This document shows positions 57,425 to 64,000 of a DNA stretch of 64,000 nucleotides, in pieces. The DNA lies in assembly GCF_014654205.1 (NCBI RefSeq), contig NZ_BNAW01000032.1, forward strand, positions 1-64,000, given 5' to 3'. This stretch comes from Amycolatopsis bullii (GTDB lineage: Bacteria > Actinomycetota > Actinomycetes > Mycobacteriales > Pseudonocardiaceae). The stretch's first letter is position 1; every line of letters begins with the position of its first letter. Position numbers and translations under genes: made by a program. Below the pieces are notes generated by a model that saw nothing but the letters and a program-made list of their open reading frames with translations, did not search any database and was not told where the DNA came from.

Positions 57425-57735
57425 ATGACGGTCGATCCCCTGCAGCCGTACGGCCCGCTGATCGGCACGCAGCTCCGGCTGCTCACCTGGAACGTCTGGG
57501 GCCGCTTCGGGCCGTGGGAGCAACGGCAAGCCGGCATCTCCGCCCGACCCCGCCGGCCACGCGGGCAGCGCGGTCCGGGTCGACATCGACGGCCCGCGCG
57601 GCCCGGTCCGGCTGGTCAACGTCATGCTGGACTGGCCGTTGCACCACACCGACGTCCGGCAGGCACAGGTCACCGAACTCGCACGGCGGGTGCGTGAACT
57701 GGGCCGCGGCCCGCGACGAGGGACGCGAAGAGGTG
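57425..57735 (+). pseudogene. Remnant of an endonuclease/exonuclease/phosphatase (EEP) gene
   Basis: From ATG 57425 one frame gives MTVDPLQPYGPLIGTQLRLLTWNVWGRFGPWEQR, the start of an EEP-domain protein. About 120 bases on, a different frame gives DPAGHAGSAVRVDIDGPRG then VRLVNVMLDWPLHHTDVRQAQVTELA, an internal part of the same family. The stretch between and the C-terminus are missing. So an EEP gene of about 250 codons has lost an internal segment with a frameshift and also its 3' end. The rest of 57379-57801 holds nothing else. Confidence 0.65.
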
Positions 57736-57801
57736 AACGGGTGCGGCCACGGGTATCGGTTCCGCTCGGCCGGACCGATTCCGCCACCGGGACCTGCAAC
57801 G

Positions 57802-59232
57802 TCACCTGGTCAGTCGAGGTTTGCCCGGCTGGTAGAGCCAGGTCTGGAAGAACGAGTCGAGGTTCCGGCCGGTCAGCCGCTCGACGAACTGGATGAACTG
57901 CCGGGTCGAGACGGTGCCGTACCGGTTCGCCGCCGGCCACTGCTTCAGCACGTCGAAGAAGGCGCGGTCGCCGATCTTCGTGCGCAGCGCCTGCAGCGCC
58001 ATCGCGCCGCGGTTGTAGACCAGGTCGTCGAAGATGTGGTCACGTCCGGGGTCGGCGACCTTGCCGCTCCAGTCCTTCTCGTCGGCGTAGGCCTTCGCGA
58101 AGGTCTCCTGCACCGGGACGTTGTTGAACTTCTCCTGGTAGAGCCACTCCGAGTAGGTCGCGAATCCTTCGTTGAGCCAGATATCCGACCAGTGCACCGG
58201 CGTGAGGCTGTCGCCGAACCACTGGTGGCCGAGTTCGTGGGCGAGCAGGTCGCCGTCGACGTCGCTGGTGTCCTGGTCGTAGACCGGCCGGCTCTGCGTC
58301 TCGAGGGCGTAGCCGACGCCGACGTCGGCGAGGATGCCGCCGGTCGAGTCGAACGGGTATTGCCCGTACATCGACGATTCCCACTGGACGATCTGCGCCG
58401 TGGTTTCGTTGAACACCTTGCCCTGACCGGGTTCGGTGTCGATCGACTGGCCGATCGCGGTGATGTTCGGCAGACCGCCGGCCGCCACACCGCGGGTCAC
58501 GTCGTAGTTCCCGATCGCGAGCATGCTCAGCTCGCTGGCCATCGGCCGGTTCATGGACCAGCGGAAGGTGGTCTGGTGATCGTGCGTGGTGGTGGGCCCG
58601 GGTTCGCCGTTGGCCAGCACGGTGAGCCCGGCCGGCACGGTGATGGTCTGGGTGTAGGTGGCTTTGTCGTCGGTGGTGTCGTTCACCGGGTAGTAGGTCG
58701 CCGCGCCGATCGGCTGGTTGAGCGCGACCGCGCCGTCCTTGGTGGCGACCCAGCCGGAGACGCCCAGCGCGGGGTCGTCGATCTTCTGCGGGACACCGGC
58801 GTAGGAAACCGAGACGACGAACGGGCTACCCTTCCGCAGCCCGTACGGCGGGGTGATCACCAGCTCCTGGGCGCCGCTGCGGGTGAAGGCGGCGTTCCGG
58901 CCGTTCACCGAGAGCTTGCTGATCGTCAGCGGTCCCTGGAAATCCAGGTCGAACCGCGAGAGATCCTGGGTGGCCGTGGCGAAAATCGTCGTGGTCGCGT
59001 CGATGGCCCCGGTACCGGGGCTGAACGCCAGCCGGATGTCGTAGTGGCCGACGTCGTAGCCGCCGTTGCCCATGTCGGGGAAGTACGGATCCCCGGCGCC
59101 GGGCGCACCGGGGGAGAACCGCGGCGCTTGCGCCGTCGCCGCACCCGCTGCCGTGCCCGTCGCGGCCAGCAGGCCCACGGTGAAGGCGGAGATGACCAGC
59201 AGGTGGCCACGGCCCAGGGTTGCGCCTCGCAT
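57802..59232 (-). CDS. Secreted M1-family zinc metallopeptidase
   Basis: A 476-residue protein starting at ATG 59232 with GAGGAGG upstream. A signal peptide (RGATLGRGHLLVISAFTVGLLAATGTAAGAATA) precedes the N-terminal M1 beta domain. The thermolysin-like catalytic part has HELGHQWFGD and the downstream LNEGFATYSEW glutamate, the full HExxH-18-E zinc site. The C-terminus stops shortly after, without the large C-terminal helical domain of aminopeptidase N, as is common in secreted actinobacterial members. It likely trims peptides outside the cell. Confidence 0.92.
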   Translation of the reverse strand: MRGATLGRGHLLVISAFTVGLLAATGTAAGAATAQAPRFSPGAPGAGDPYFPDMGNGGYDVGHYDIRLAFSPGTGAIDATTTIFATATQDLSRFDLDFQGPLTISKLSVNGRNAAFTRSGAQELVITPPYGLRKGSPFVVSVSYAGVPQKIDDPALGVSGWVATKDGAVALNQPIGAATYYPVNDTTDDKATYTQTITVPAGLTVLANGEPGPTTTHDHQTTFRWSMNRPMASELSMLAIGNYDVTRGVAAGGLPNITAIGQSIDTEPGQGKVFNETTAQIVQWESSMYGQYPFDSTGGILADVGVGYALETQSRPVYDQDTSDVDGDLLAHELGHQWFGDSLTPVHWSDIWLNEGFATYSEWLYQEKFNNVPVQETFAKAYADEKDWSGKVADPGRDHIFDDLVYNRGAMALQALRTKIGDRAFFDVLKQWPAANRYGTVSTRQFIQFVERLTGRNLDSFFQTWLYQPGKPRLTR

Positions 59233-59365
59233 CGGTCCTCCTCGGCAAGCATCGACGCTGAAGAGTAGGTCCGACCCGACACCCGGATCAACCCTGTTGC
59301 GGCAGGTCAGACGTCCGGTTCGGGCGGTTGGTGGCCGGTCGTACCACTCGGGTTCCGCGGAGCGG

Positions 59366-59450
59366 TCAGCACGTCCTGACCTTGCCGTCCGGCACGACGT
59401 ACGGCTCGAGGGCGTAGCCGGTGATTCCCGTGGCATTGTCACGCAGTGCA
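59366..59450 (-). pseudogene. Possible 3' remnant of a minus-strand gene
   Basis: A minus-strand frame ends at 59366 with ALRDNATGITGYALEPYVVP and then DGKVRTC before the stop. It reads like the true C-terminus of a secreted protein, but upstream of about 59450 the frame loses protein-like character and runs antisense to the next gene. It may be the end of a gene lost at a recombination junction. Weak. Confidence 0.3.
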
Positions 59451-59849
59451 CTGGCGAGCACCGGGGCCGCGGTGGGGACCACCGCGGCTGCCCCCACCGT
59501 CGCCCTGGCCTTGTCGGCGGGCGAGGCGTTCTCTTCGCTCGAGCTGAGCACCCTGTTCGTGCTGAGGGTCGCCGAGGTCCACGGGGTCCGGCTGGACGAG
59601 ATCGAGCGCCGGCGAACGCTGGTCATGGGGATCCTGCTCGGCCAGTCGGGTTCCTCGATCATCGTCGGCAAGATCGCCGAGCGCACCGGTCAGCACTGGG
59701 CCCGCCAGCTCGCCCGGGTGGCTCCGTTCGGCATCGTCGCGGCGGTCGGTGGTGGCGCCAACGCTGCTGTCGCCGCACTGGCCGTCCGAGCGGCCCGGCG
59801 CGCGTTCGGTCCTGCGCCGCAGTCATGGCCCGAGACAGCGCTGCCGTGA
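59421..59849 (+). CDS. Unknown membrane-associated protein, probably 5'-truncated
   Basis: A frame of up to 142 residues. The segment from about residue 30 on (FSSLELSTLFVLRVAEVHGVRLDEIERRRTLVMGILLGQSG, TGQHWARQLARVAPFGIVAAVGGGANAAVAALAVRAARRAFGP) looks like the C-terminal part of a larger actinobacterial membrane-associated protein. The first 30 residues are Ala/Thr-rich and not convincing. There is no good ribosome site. I suspect a 5'-truncated gene beside the minus-strand relic. Function unknown. Confidence 0.45.
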   Translation: MIPVALSRSALASTGAAVGTTAAAPTVALALSAGEAFSSLELSTLFVLRVAEVHGVRLDEIERRRTLVMGILLGQSGSSIIVGKIAERTGQHWARQLARVAPFGIVAAVGGGANAAVAALAVRAARRAFGPAPQSWPETALP

Positions 59850-59861
59850 TGGACTGCCCCG

Positions 59862-60611
59862 ATGGTTTCCCACTACACCAAGACCGACCGATTCCGCGGT
59901 GCTCGGATCCACCTCTGCGACCTCGCGGACCTCGAAATCCGCGATTGCGAGGTGAGCGGCCTGAAGATCGTCGACTGCTACGGCCGCGACATCTCCTTGG
60001 GCGGTGACTTCGAGCGCGTCGTCGTCAACGACGTCGACGTGACCGCTTACGTCGAGGCCGAGCTCGACCGCCGGCACCCCGCGCGGGCGCTGGCGCGAAA
60101 CGCGGCCTCACCCGAGGACTACCGGGCGGCCTGGGACGTGATCGAGGCCCTGTGGGGCGCGACGATCGACCGGGCGAAGCGGCTACCCGAGGCCAAGCTG
60201 CACGAGCAGGTCGACGGCGAGTGGTCGTTCGTCGAGACCCAACGGCACCTGCTGTTCGCCTCCGATGCCTGGCTCGGCAACGCCGTCCTCGAGGAGGAAG
60301 CGCCGTACCACCCGCTGGGCCTCCCCGCCGGGGGAACACCGCCGGACGAGGCGGCGAAGCTCGGCCTCACCCTCGAAGCCACCCCGACGCTCGACGAAGT
60401 GCTCGCACCGCGGCTCGCGCGCATGGCAACGATGCGGCGCGTCGTCGACGGGCTCACGGCGGCCGAACTCGACCGGGTGTGCGCGCGCAAGCCGGCCGAC
60501 ATGTATCCCGACCAGGAGTACGTCCCGCGCCGCTGCCTCAAGGTGGTGCTGAAGGAAGAAGCCGAACACCACCGGTACGCGGTACGCGACCTCGCGGTGC
60601 TCGAGGCCTGA
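59862..60611 (+). CDS. DinB-like four-helix protein with beta-repeat N-terminus
   Basis: A 249-residue protein starting at ATG 59862. Residues 10-55 have pentapeptide-like strands (FRGARIHLCDLADLEIRDCEV). From about 85 the DinB/DUF664-type four-helix bundle follows: WSFVETQRHLLFASDAWLGNAVL and KEEAEHHRYAVRDLAVLE, holding His residues in the positions used for metal binding. DinB-like proteins include bacillithiol/mycothiol-dependent enzymes. The substrate is unknown. It starts 12 bases after the truncated gene. Confidence 0.85.
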   Translation: MVSHYTKTDRFRGARIHLCDLADLEIRDCEVSGLKIVDCYGRDISLGGDFERVVVNDVDVTAYVEAELDRRHPARALARNAASPEDYRAAWDVIEALWGATIDRAKRLPEAKLHEQVDGEWSFVETQRHLLFASDAWLGNAVLEEEAPYHPLGLPAGGTPPDEAAKLGLTLEATPTLDEVLAPRLARMATMRRVVDGLTAAELDRVCARKPADMYPDQEYVPRRCLKVVLKEEAEHHRYAVRDLAVLEA

Positions 60612-60622
60612 CGCGGTGCCCT

Positions 60623-61039
60623 CTACCCGGAAGCCGCGCCGGTGAGGTCGAGTTCGGCCCAGACGGTCTTCCCGGTGGGACGCTGCCACTGACCCCACGA
60701 GACGCTCATGCCGGCGACGAGCTTGAGCCCGTGCCCGCCTTCGGCCGAGGGCGGCCGCGGGCAAGCGGGGTCCACGCACGTGTCGTCGACCTCCACGGAG
60801 AGCCAGTTGCGTTTGCGCAGCAGGCGGACCTGGCGGGGTGGACTGCCGTGCCGGAGCGCGTTCGACGTCAGCTCGTCGACCACCAGGAGCGCCTCGACCC
60901 GCTGCTCTTCGGGCAGGTCCTGCAGCAGCCGATCGGCCCAGGCCCGCACCCTGGCCAGCTCGGCAAGATCATCGGCGACTTCGAGCGCGACCACACGCAA
61001 CGAGTCGTCCACCTGGGGCGTCTGCTGTTCGGTGGGCAT
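60623..61039 (-). CDS. RsbW-type ATP-binding protein (anti-sigma kinase-like)
   Basis: A 138-residue HATPase_c_2 protein. The N box is VDELTSNALRHG and the G1/G2 regions are VEVDDTCVDPACPRPPSAEGGHGLKLVAGMS with WGQWQRPTGKTVWAEL at the end. This is the single-domain family very abundant in Streptomyces and its relatives, regulators of sigma-factor or partner-switch circuits. No anti-anti-sigma gene is adjacent. It ends 11 bases from the DinB-like gene (convergent). Confidence 0.88.
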   Translation of the reverse strand: MPTEQQTPQVDDSLRVVALEVADDLAELARVRAWADRLLQDLPEEQRVEALLVVDELTSNALRHGSPPRQVRLLRKRNWLSVEVDDTCVDPACPRPPSAEGGHGLKLVAGMSVSWGQWQRPTGKTVWAELDLTGAASG

Positions 61040-61240
61040 CGGGGAGGCCCTTCCTGGTCCGCGACTCCGCGTTCGTAGTGCGTGGAGTCGATGTTGGACC
61101 CGTGGTTACCCAGAGATCGCGACACTGAACCTGCTGACGGCGTGGTGGCCCCGTTCAGGTTGCCCGTTCGAGCAGTGAGCGAGTGCTCCATGACTGCCCG
61201 TACGCTGGCGGACGGTCAGTGATTGCTGCGCGATCGTGGT

Positions 61241-62533
61241 CGAGTGGCCGCACATGAGCACGAGGCTCGCAGGTGCAACCCACGGCCGGCAAAGCAGCCG
61301 ATCGAGCCGCCGGCAGTGGTGCACCGGCTGGTGCGGCTGCAGCAAACCGCCGGCAACCGGGCGGTCGCTGCGCTCGCGCTGCAGCGGGACCCGGAGTCGC
61401 CGGGTCTCCCCGCGCCGCCGCGTCCCGTGGTTCCAGCGGTGCCCGATCCAGTGGCGATCACTCCGCTGCCGGCCGGAGCCCTGCGAGTCGCGGCACTTCC
61501 CCGGACACGCTTCAGCGGACTTGCCACGGTGACGGAGTTCGCGGAGGCATTGGCCGCGCAATACAGCCGCCGGGTAGCGCAAGGCGACCTCGTCGAGCAG
61601 CGCCGCAACGTCGCGGAACGCCGGACCGGACGGTCACTGGCGGCACAGCCCGGCATCCCGGGGGAGAGCAGAGAGGAGCGACGACGGCGAATTTCCCGGG
61701 AGGCGCAAGCCGCGCGGAACACGATCCCCACCCCGGCGCGCGGGGATGACGCGGCCTGGAAACGGCTGCGCGAGGACTATCGGACACACATGCTCAAAGA
61801 TCTGACCGAGGATTGGGACCAGCACATCGCGGCTGCGGAGGCGCAGAGTATGCCCGCCCACACGCTCGCGAACACCTGGATGGTCAACCGGAACCAGGAG
61901 CTGCTCTTCCGGCTGGTCCAGCCTTCCCGGCCGCCCGGAAGCCTGGACATGTGGACACATTTCCGGGTCATGTCACCGGCGCAGGAAGAGGCGGCCTTCG
62001 GAACCCGGGCCTCCACGGATTACGACCCATGGGATTTGCAAATCCGGCCTCGTCCGCGCGGTGCCCAGTTCGTCACCGAGCGGACTGCACAATTCCTCAT
62101 GGCTCTCCGCAGCCGGTTCTCGGACGTCCGGTGGACCACGCGCGTCGGACACGGTTCGCCTGGCTTCGTGAACCGCGGCTTGTCCCTCGACCTGTACCTC
62201 ACCGGCGAACGCGGCGCGAACGTGCCTCTTCCCGGGCTCCGCGGCGACACGTTCTGGGTTCGCGGGCAGGTGGTCGAACTGTTCAACGCGATGGACGAAG
62301 CCGCAGAAGAGACAGACTTCAGGTTCGCGGCGTTGTACAACGACTTCTCAGCAGCCAACGCGGCCAACAACGTGCTGCGGCGAGGCAGGGTGGGATTCGC
62401 CGGAAACGTCAGCGGCGGAGGGAGCCTCAACTACCACGGAGGAGGGAATCGGCTGCACGTCCACGTCGACCTGGTCCCCGGGGAACTCGTCGTGCTGACC
62501 CGTCAGGGCGCCCGCAGGCAGGGCGCCCGATAA
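61241..62533 (+). CDS. Cargo-motif protein with C-terminal M15-like metallopeptidase pattern
   Basis: Starting at GTG 61241 (MAAHEHEAR) this is 430 residues. RLVRLQQTAGNRAVAALALQR near residues 29-50 is the same 'LQ-x-x-AGN-x-AV-x-x-L-x-L-Q-R' signature as in the protein at 2826. The centre is charged and helical (EERRRRISREAQAARNT). The C-terminal 150 residues have H304 and D317 in a GHGSPGF...RGLSLDL stretch and H406/H408 in LHVHVDL, resembling the zinc-site pattern H-x(6+)-D...H-x-H of M15 peptidases. The match is by eye only. No signal peptide. A cargo or effector role for an injection system is inference. Confidence 0.55.
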   Translation, partial: RVAAHEHEARRCNPRPAKQPIEPPAVVHRLVRLQQTAGNRAVAALALQRDPESPGLPAPPRPVVPAVPDPVAITPLPAGALRVAALPRTRFSGLATVTEFAEALAAQYSRRVAQGDLVEQRRNVAERRTGRSLAAQPGIPGESREERRRRISREAQAARNTIPTPARGDDAAWKRLREDYRTHMLKDLTEDWDQHIAAAEAQSMPAHTLANTWMVNRNQELLFRLVQPSRPPGSLDMWTHFRVMSPAQEEAAFGTRASTDYDPWDLQIRPRPRGAQFVTERTAQFLMALRSRFSDVRWTTRVGHGSPGFVNRGLSLDLYLTGERGANVPLPGLRGDTFWVRGQVVELFNAMDEAAEETDFRFAALYNDFSAANAANNVLRRGRVGFAGNVSGGGSLNYHGGGNRLHVHVDLVPGELVVLTRQGARRQGAR

Positions 62534-62662
62534 CCGTTTACTTTGCTTCGTAACCGGTGCGTCCAGACCCGTACAACTGCGAAGGGTCCGGGTGTCGGCT
62601 TCGGGAGACGTCCACCGACGACGGCACGCCGACGCGGGCGGACAGTGCGTGCTCGACTCAGG

Positions 62663-63802
62663 TCATTGCCGCTTGGTGAGGCGTGCGTAGATCTCGCGAG
62701 GCTTCTTCGCCCAGCGCCAGAGCTTGGTGGCGAAGACGGCTTGGAGTTCCGCCTCGAGACGGTCGCGTTCGGCTGCGGTGCGGGCCACCTCGGCCCGGAG
62801 TCGGTGGATTTCCTCGTCCAGCCGCTCGGCGTGGGAGATGGCGGCCTTTCCGGCTTCTTCGGCTTCGGCTTGTGCCGCGAGGGCGGCGGCGAGGTCGTAT
62901 TCTGTTTCGCCCATGAGGGATTCGCGGTAGCGGGCGTGGGTGACGGGGACCGTGAAGTCCTTGTCGCGTGGGTCGAAGGAGACGGCGATGAGGCCGTCGC
63001 CGCTGACGGATTCGCCGACCGTGTGCTCGGCGATGACGTGGGCGCCGGCGTCGAGCAGGTTCCGGAGGGCGTTCTGGTGGGTGAGGGGATCGCCGGAGAT
63101 GCTGTGGTGGTGAGTGGAGACGACCAGGAACCTCACCCGGCCGGCTTCGAAGTCGCCGCGGGCGCGTTCGATCAGGATCGTCTCGGCCCCTTGGACGTCG
63201 ACGAGGACCAGGTCAGCCCGCTCCAGGCCGGTTTCGGCCAGCAGCGAAGCCAGGTCGTGCTGGGGGACGTCGTAAACCTGTCCGTCGCTTTCGGCTTCGA
63301 ACGCCAGCGGCTCGCCGGGCTCGGCGCCGATGGCACCCCGGACGAACCGGACGCGGTCCTCGTAGCCGTTGAGCGCGGCGTTGCGGCGGCCGACGTCGAT
63401 CCACGCCGGATCCGGCTCGAGGCCGACCGCCCGGCCGGTGGGGATCGCGTGGCAGAACCAGAGGCCGTAGTACATCCAGAAGCTGCCGAACTCGATCATC
63501 GTGGGCGATCCGCCGTCCGCGGCCAGGCGCTCGAGGATCCGGTGGAACACGACCTCTTCCTGGGGTTCGTGGTGACCCCGCAGACCCCGGATGACTTCGG
63601 TCATCCAGGCGCCGTAGTAGCCGCCTTCCTCGACGAGCAACCCGTTGTGCATGACCTGCACGCGCGTACCGTCGTGGTCACGGCACGTCCCGGCGTCCAC
63701 GACCTTCGGGATGCCGTCGGCGTCGGTGCAGGCCACGGTGGCCCGCATCCGGCCGGCCAGCGCCGGGTCGTACCCGCTGACGTCGGGAACCAACCGCTCC
63801 AC
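62663..63802 (-). CDS. FkbM-family methyltransferase with C-terminal coiled coil
   Basis: A 379-residue protein starting at GTG 63802 with TTGGAGG upstream. The SAM domain has TMIEFGSFWMYYGLWFC, AVGLEPDPAWIDVGRRNAALNGYEDRVRFVRGAIG, DLASLLAETGLERADLVLVDVQGAE as in FkbM enzymes. The last 90 residues form a coiled coil (QAEAEEAGKAAISHAERLDEEIHRLRAEVARTAAERDRLEAELQ) and a basic tail typical of proteins tied to cell-surface glycan synthesis. The acceptor is unknown. Confidence 0.85.
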   Translation of the reverse strand: MERLVPDVSGYDPALAGRMRATVACTDADGIPKVVDAGTCRDHDGTRVQVMHNGLLVEEGGYYGAWMTEVIRGLRGHHEPQEEVVFHRILERLAADGGSPTMIEFGSFWMYYGLWFCHAIPTGRAVGLEPDPAWIDVGRRNAALNGYEDRVRFVRGAIGAEPGEPLAFEAESDGQVYDVPQHDLASLLAETGLERADLVLVDVQGAETILIERARGDFEAGRVRFLVVSTHHHSISGDPLTHQNALRNLLDAGAHVIAEHTVGESVSGDGLIAVSFDPRDKDFTVPVTHARYRESLMGETEYDLAAALAAQAEAEEAGKAAISHAERLDEEIHRLRAEVARTAAERDRLEAELQAVFATKLWRWAKKPREIYARLTKRQ

Positions 63803-63867
63803 AGAGCCTCCAAGTCGGGAAGGGAATTCGAGCCTAACGCCCGGTCAGAGCTGAGCGCTCATTCCGT

Positions 63868-64000
63868 TCAGTTCAAGGTGGACAGGTCGATTGAGTTGGC
63901 CATCAGGGCGTAGCCGCTGTCGTTGGGGTGGATGCGGTCGCCGCTGTCCCACGCGGGGTTGAGCCAGTTCTGGTAGCCGGGTGCGCCGGAGTGGGGGTAG
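63868..64000 (-). CDS. SGNH/GDSL hydrolase, C-terminal end (partial)
   Basis: The minus-strand frame enters at the end of the window and stops at 63868. The visible 43 residues include NPAWDSGDRIHPNDSGYALMANSIDL, where the D-x-x-H pair supplies the catalytic acid and base of GDSL/SGNH esterases. The start, signal and Ser nucleophile lie beyond 64000. Members are secreted esterases acting on acylated sugars or lipids. Confidence 0.85.
   Translation of the reverse strand, partial: YPHSGAPGYQNWLNPAWDSGDRIHPNDSGYALMANSIDLSTLN

Overview
The window is a very GC-rich actinobacterial chromosome segment with strong third-position G/C bias, frequent GTG and TTG starts, many GNAT, TetR, MarR and F420/LLM-type genes, and secreted plant-polysaccharide enzymes. 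The gene content looks like a filamentous soil actinomycete of the Pseudonocardiaceae, most likely Amycolatopsis or a relative. That genus call is an inference from style and content, not from a marker gene. I see no rRNA, tRNA, CRISPR array, phage module or transposase gene.

Layout. 1-7.5 kb: the 3' end of imuB, an Orn/Lys/Arg-type decarboxylase, a protein with the leader-like motif of contractile-injection-system cargo, then SOS-controlled dnaE2 with its own LexA box and a degenerate second dnaE2 tail behind it. 7.5-11 kb: a CebR-box-linked secreted glycoside hydrolase, an SRPBCC/MarR pair, and a 600-bp non-coding stretch full of inverted repeats. 11-20 kb: an MFS exporter, an orphan NMT1/SsuA-like lipoprotein, a complete branched-chain amino-acid-type ABC operon (livG-F-H-M plus binding lipoprotein), a TetR regulator and an HPF-like protein. 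20-28.5 kb: two MFS exporters, a MarR regulator, and a NarL-type two-component system divergent from a MacB/FtsX-type ABC exporter, with a repeated 22-bp inverted repeat that may be the regulator's site. 28.5-31.6 kb: a GH11 xylanase and CE4 esterase operon, an orphan NarL regulator and small proteins. 31.8-38.7 kb: an ABC exporter with a YncE/phosphoesterase fusion, a GNAT protein, a HEAT-like protein and an AhpD-like protein. 38.8-46.4 kb: ALDH with a divergent TetR, GH15 plus glucose dehydrogenase, GH5-CBM13 and an AA10 LPMO. 46.5-50.1 kb: a four-gene operon of two membrane proteins, a TerY-like vWA protein and a YegI-like kinase. 50-55.5 kb: an F420-type LLM enzyme and a four-gene run starting with a cyclopropane-fatty-acid-synthase-like methyltransferase. 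55.5-64 kb: a divergent HTH regulator and TIM-barrel protein, gene relics, a secreted M1 peptidase, a DinB-like protein, an anti-sigma-type ATPase, a second cargo-motif protein, an FkbM methyltransferase and the end of an SGNH hydrolase.

Themes. First, plant-biomass use: arabinofuranosidase-like GH with CBM2, GH11 xylanase, CE4 esterase, GH5-CBM13 and AA10 LPMO, tied together by two CebR-like operators (7539-7552, 46380-46393) and two copies of a xylanase-promoter inverted repeat (28911, 46501). Second, mutagenic DNA repair: imuB and dnaE2, normally adjacent, are split here by a 3.6-kb insertion. Third, conflict or stress signalling: two proteins with the AGNxAV cargo motif and the vWA/kinase/membrane operon, the best candidate for an undescribed system.
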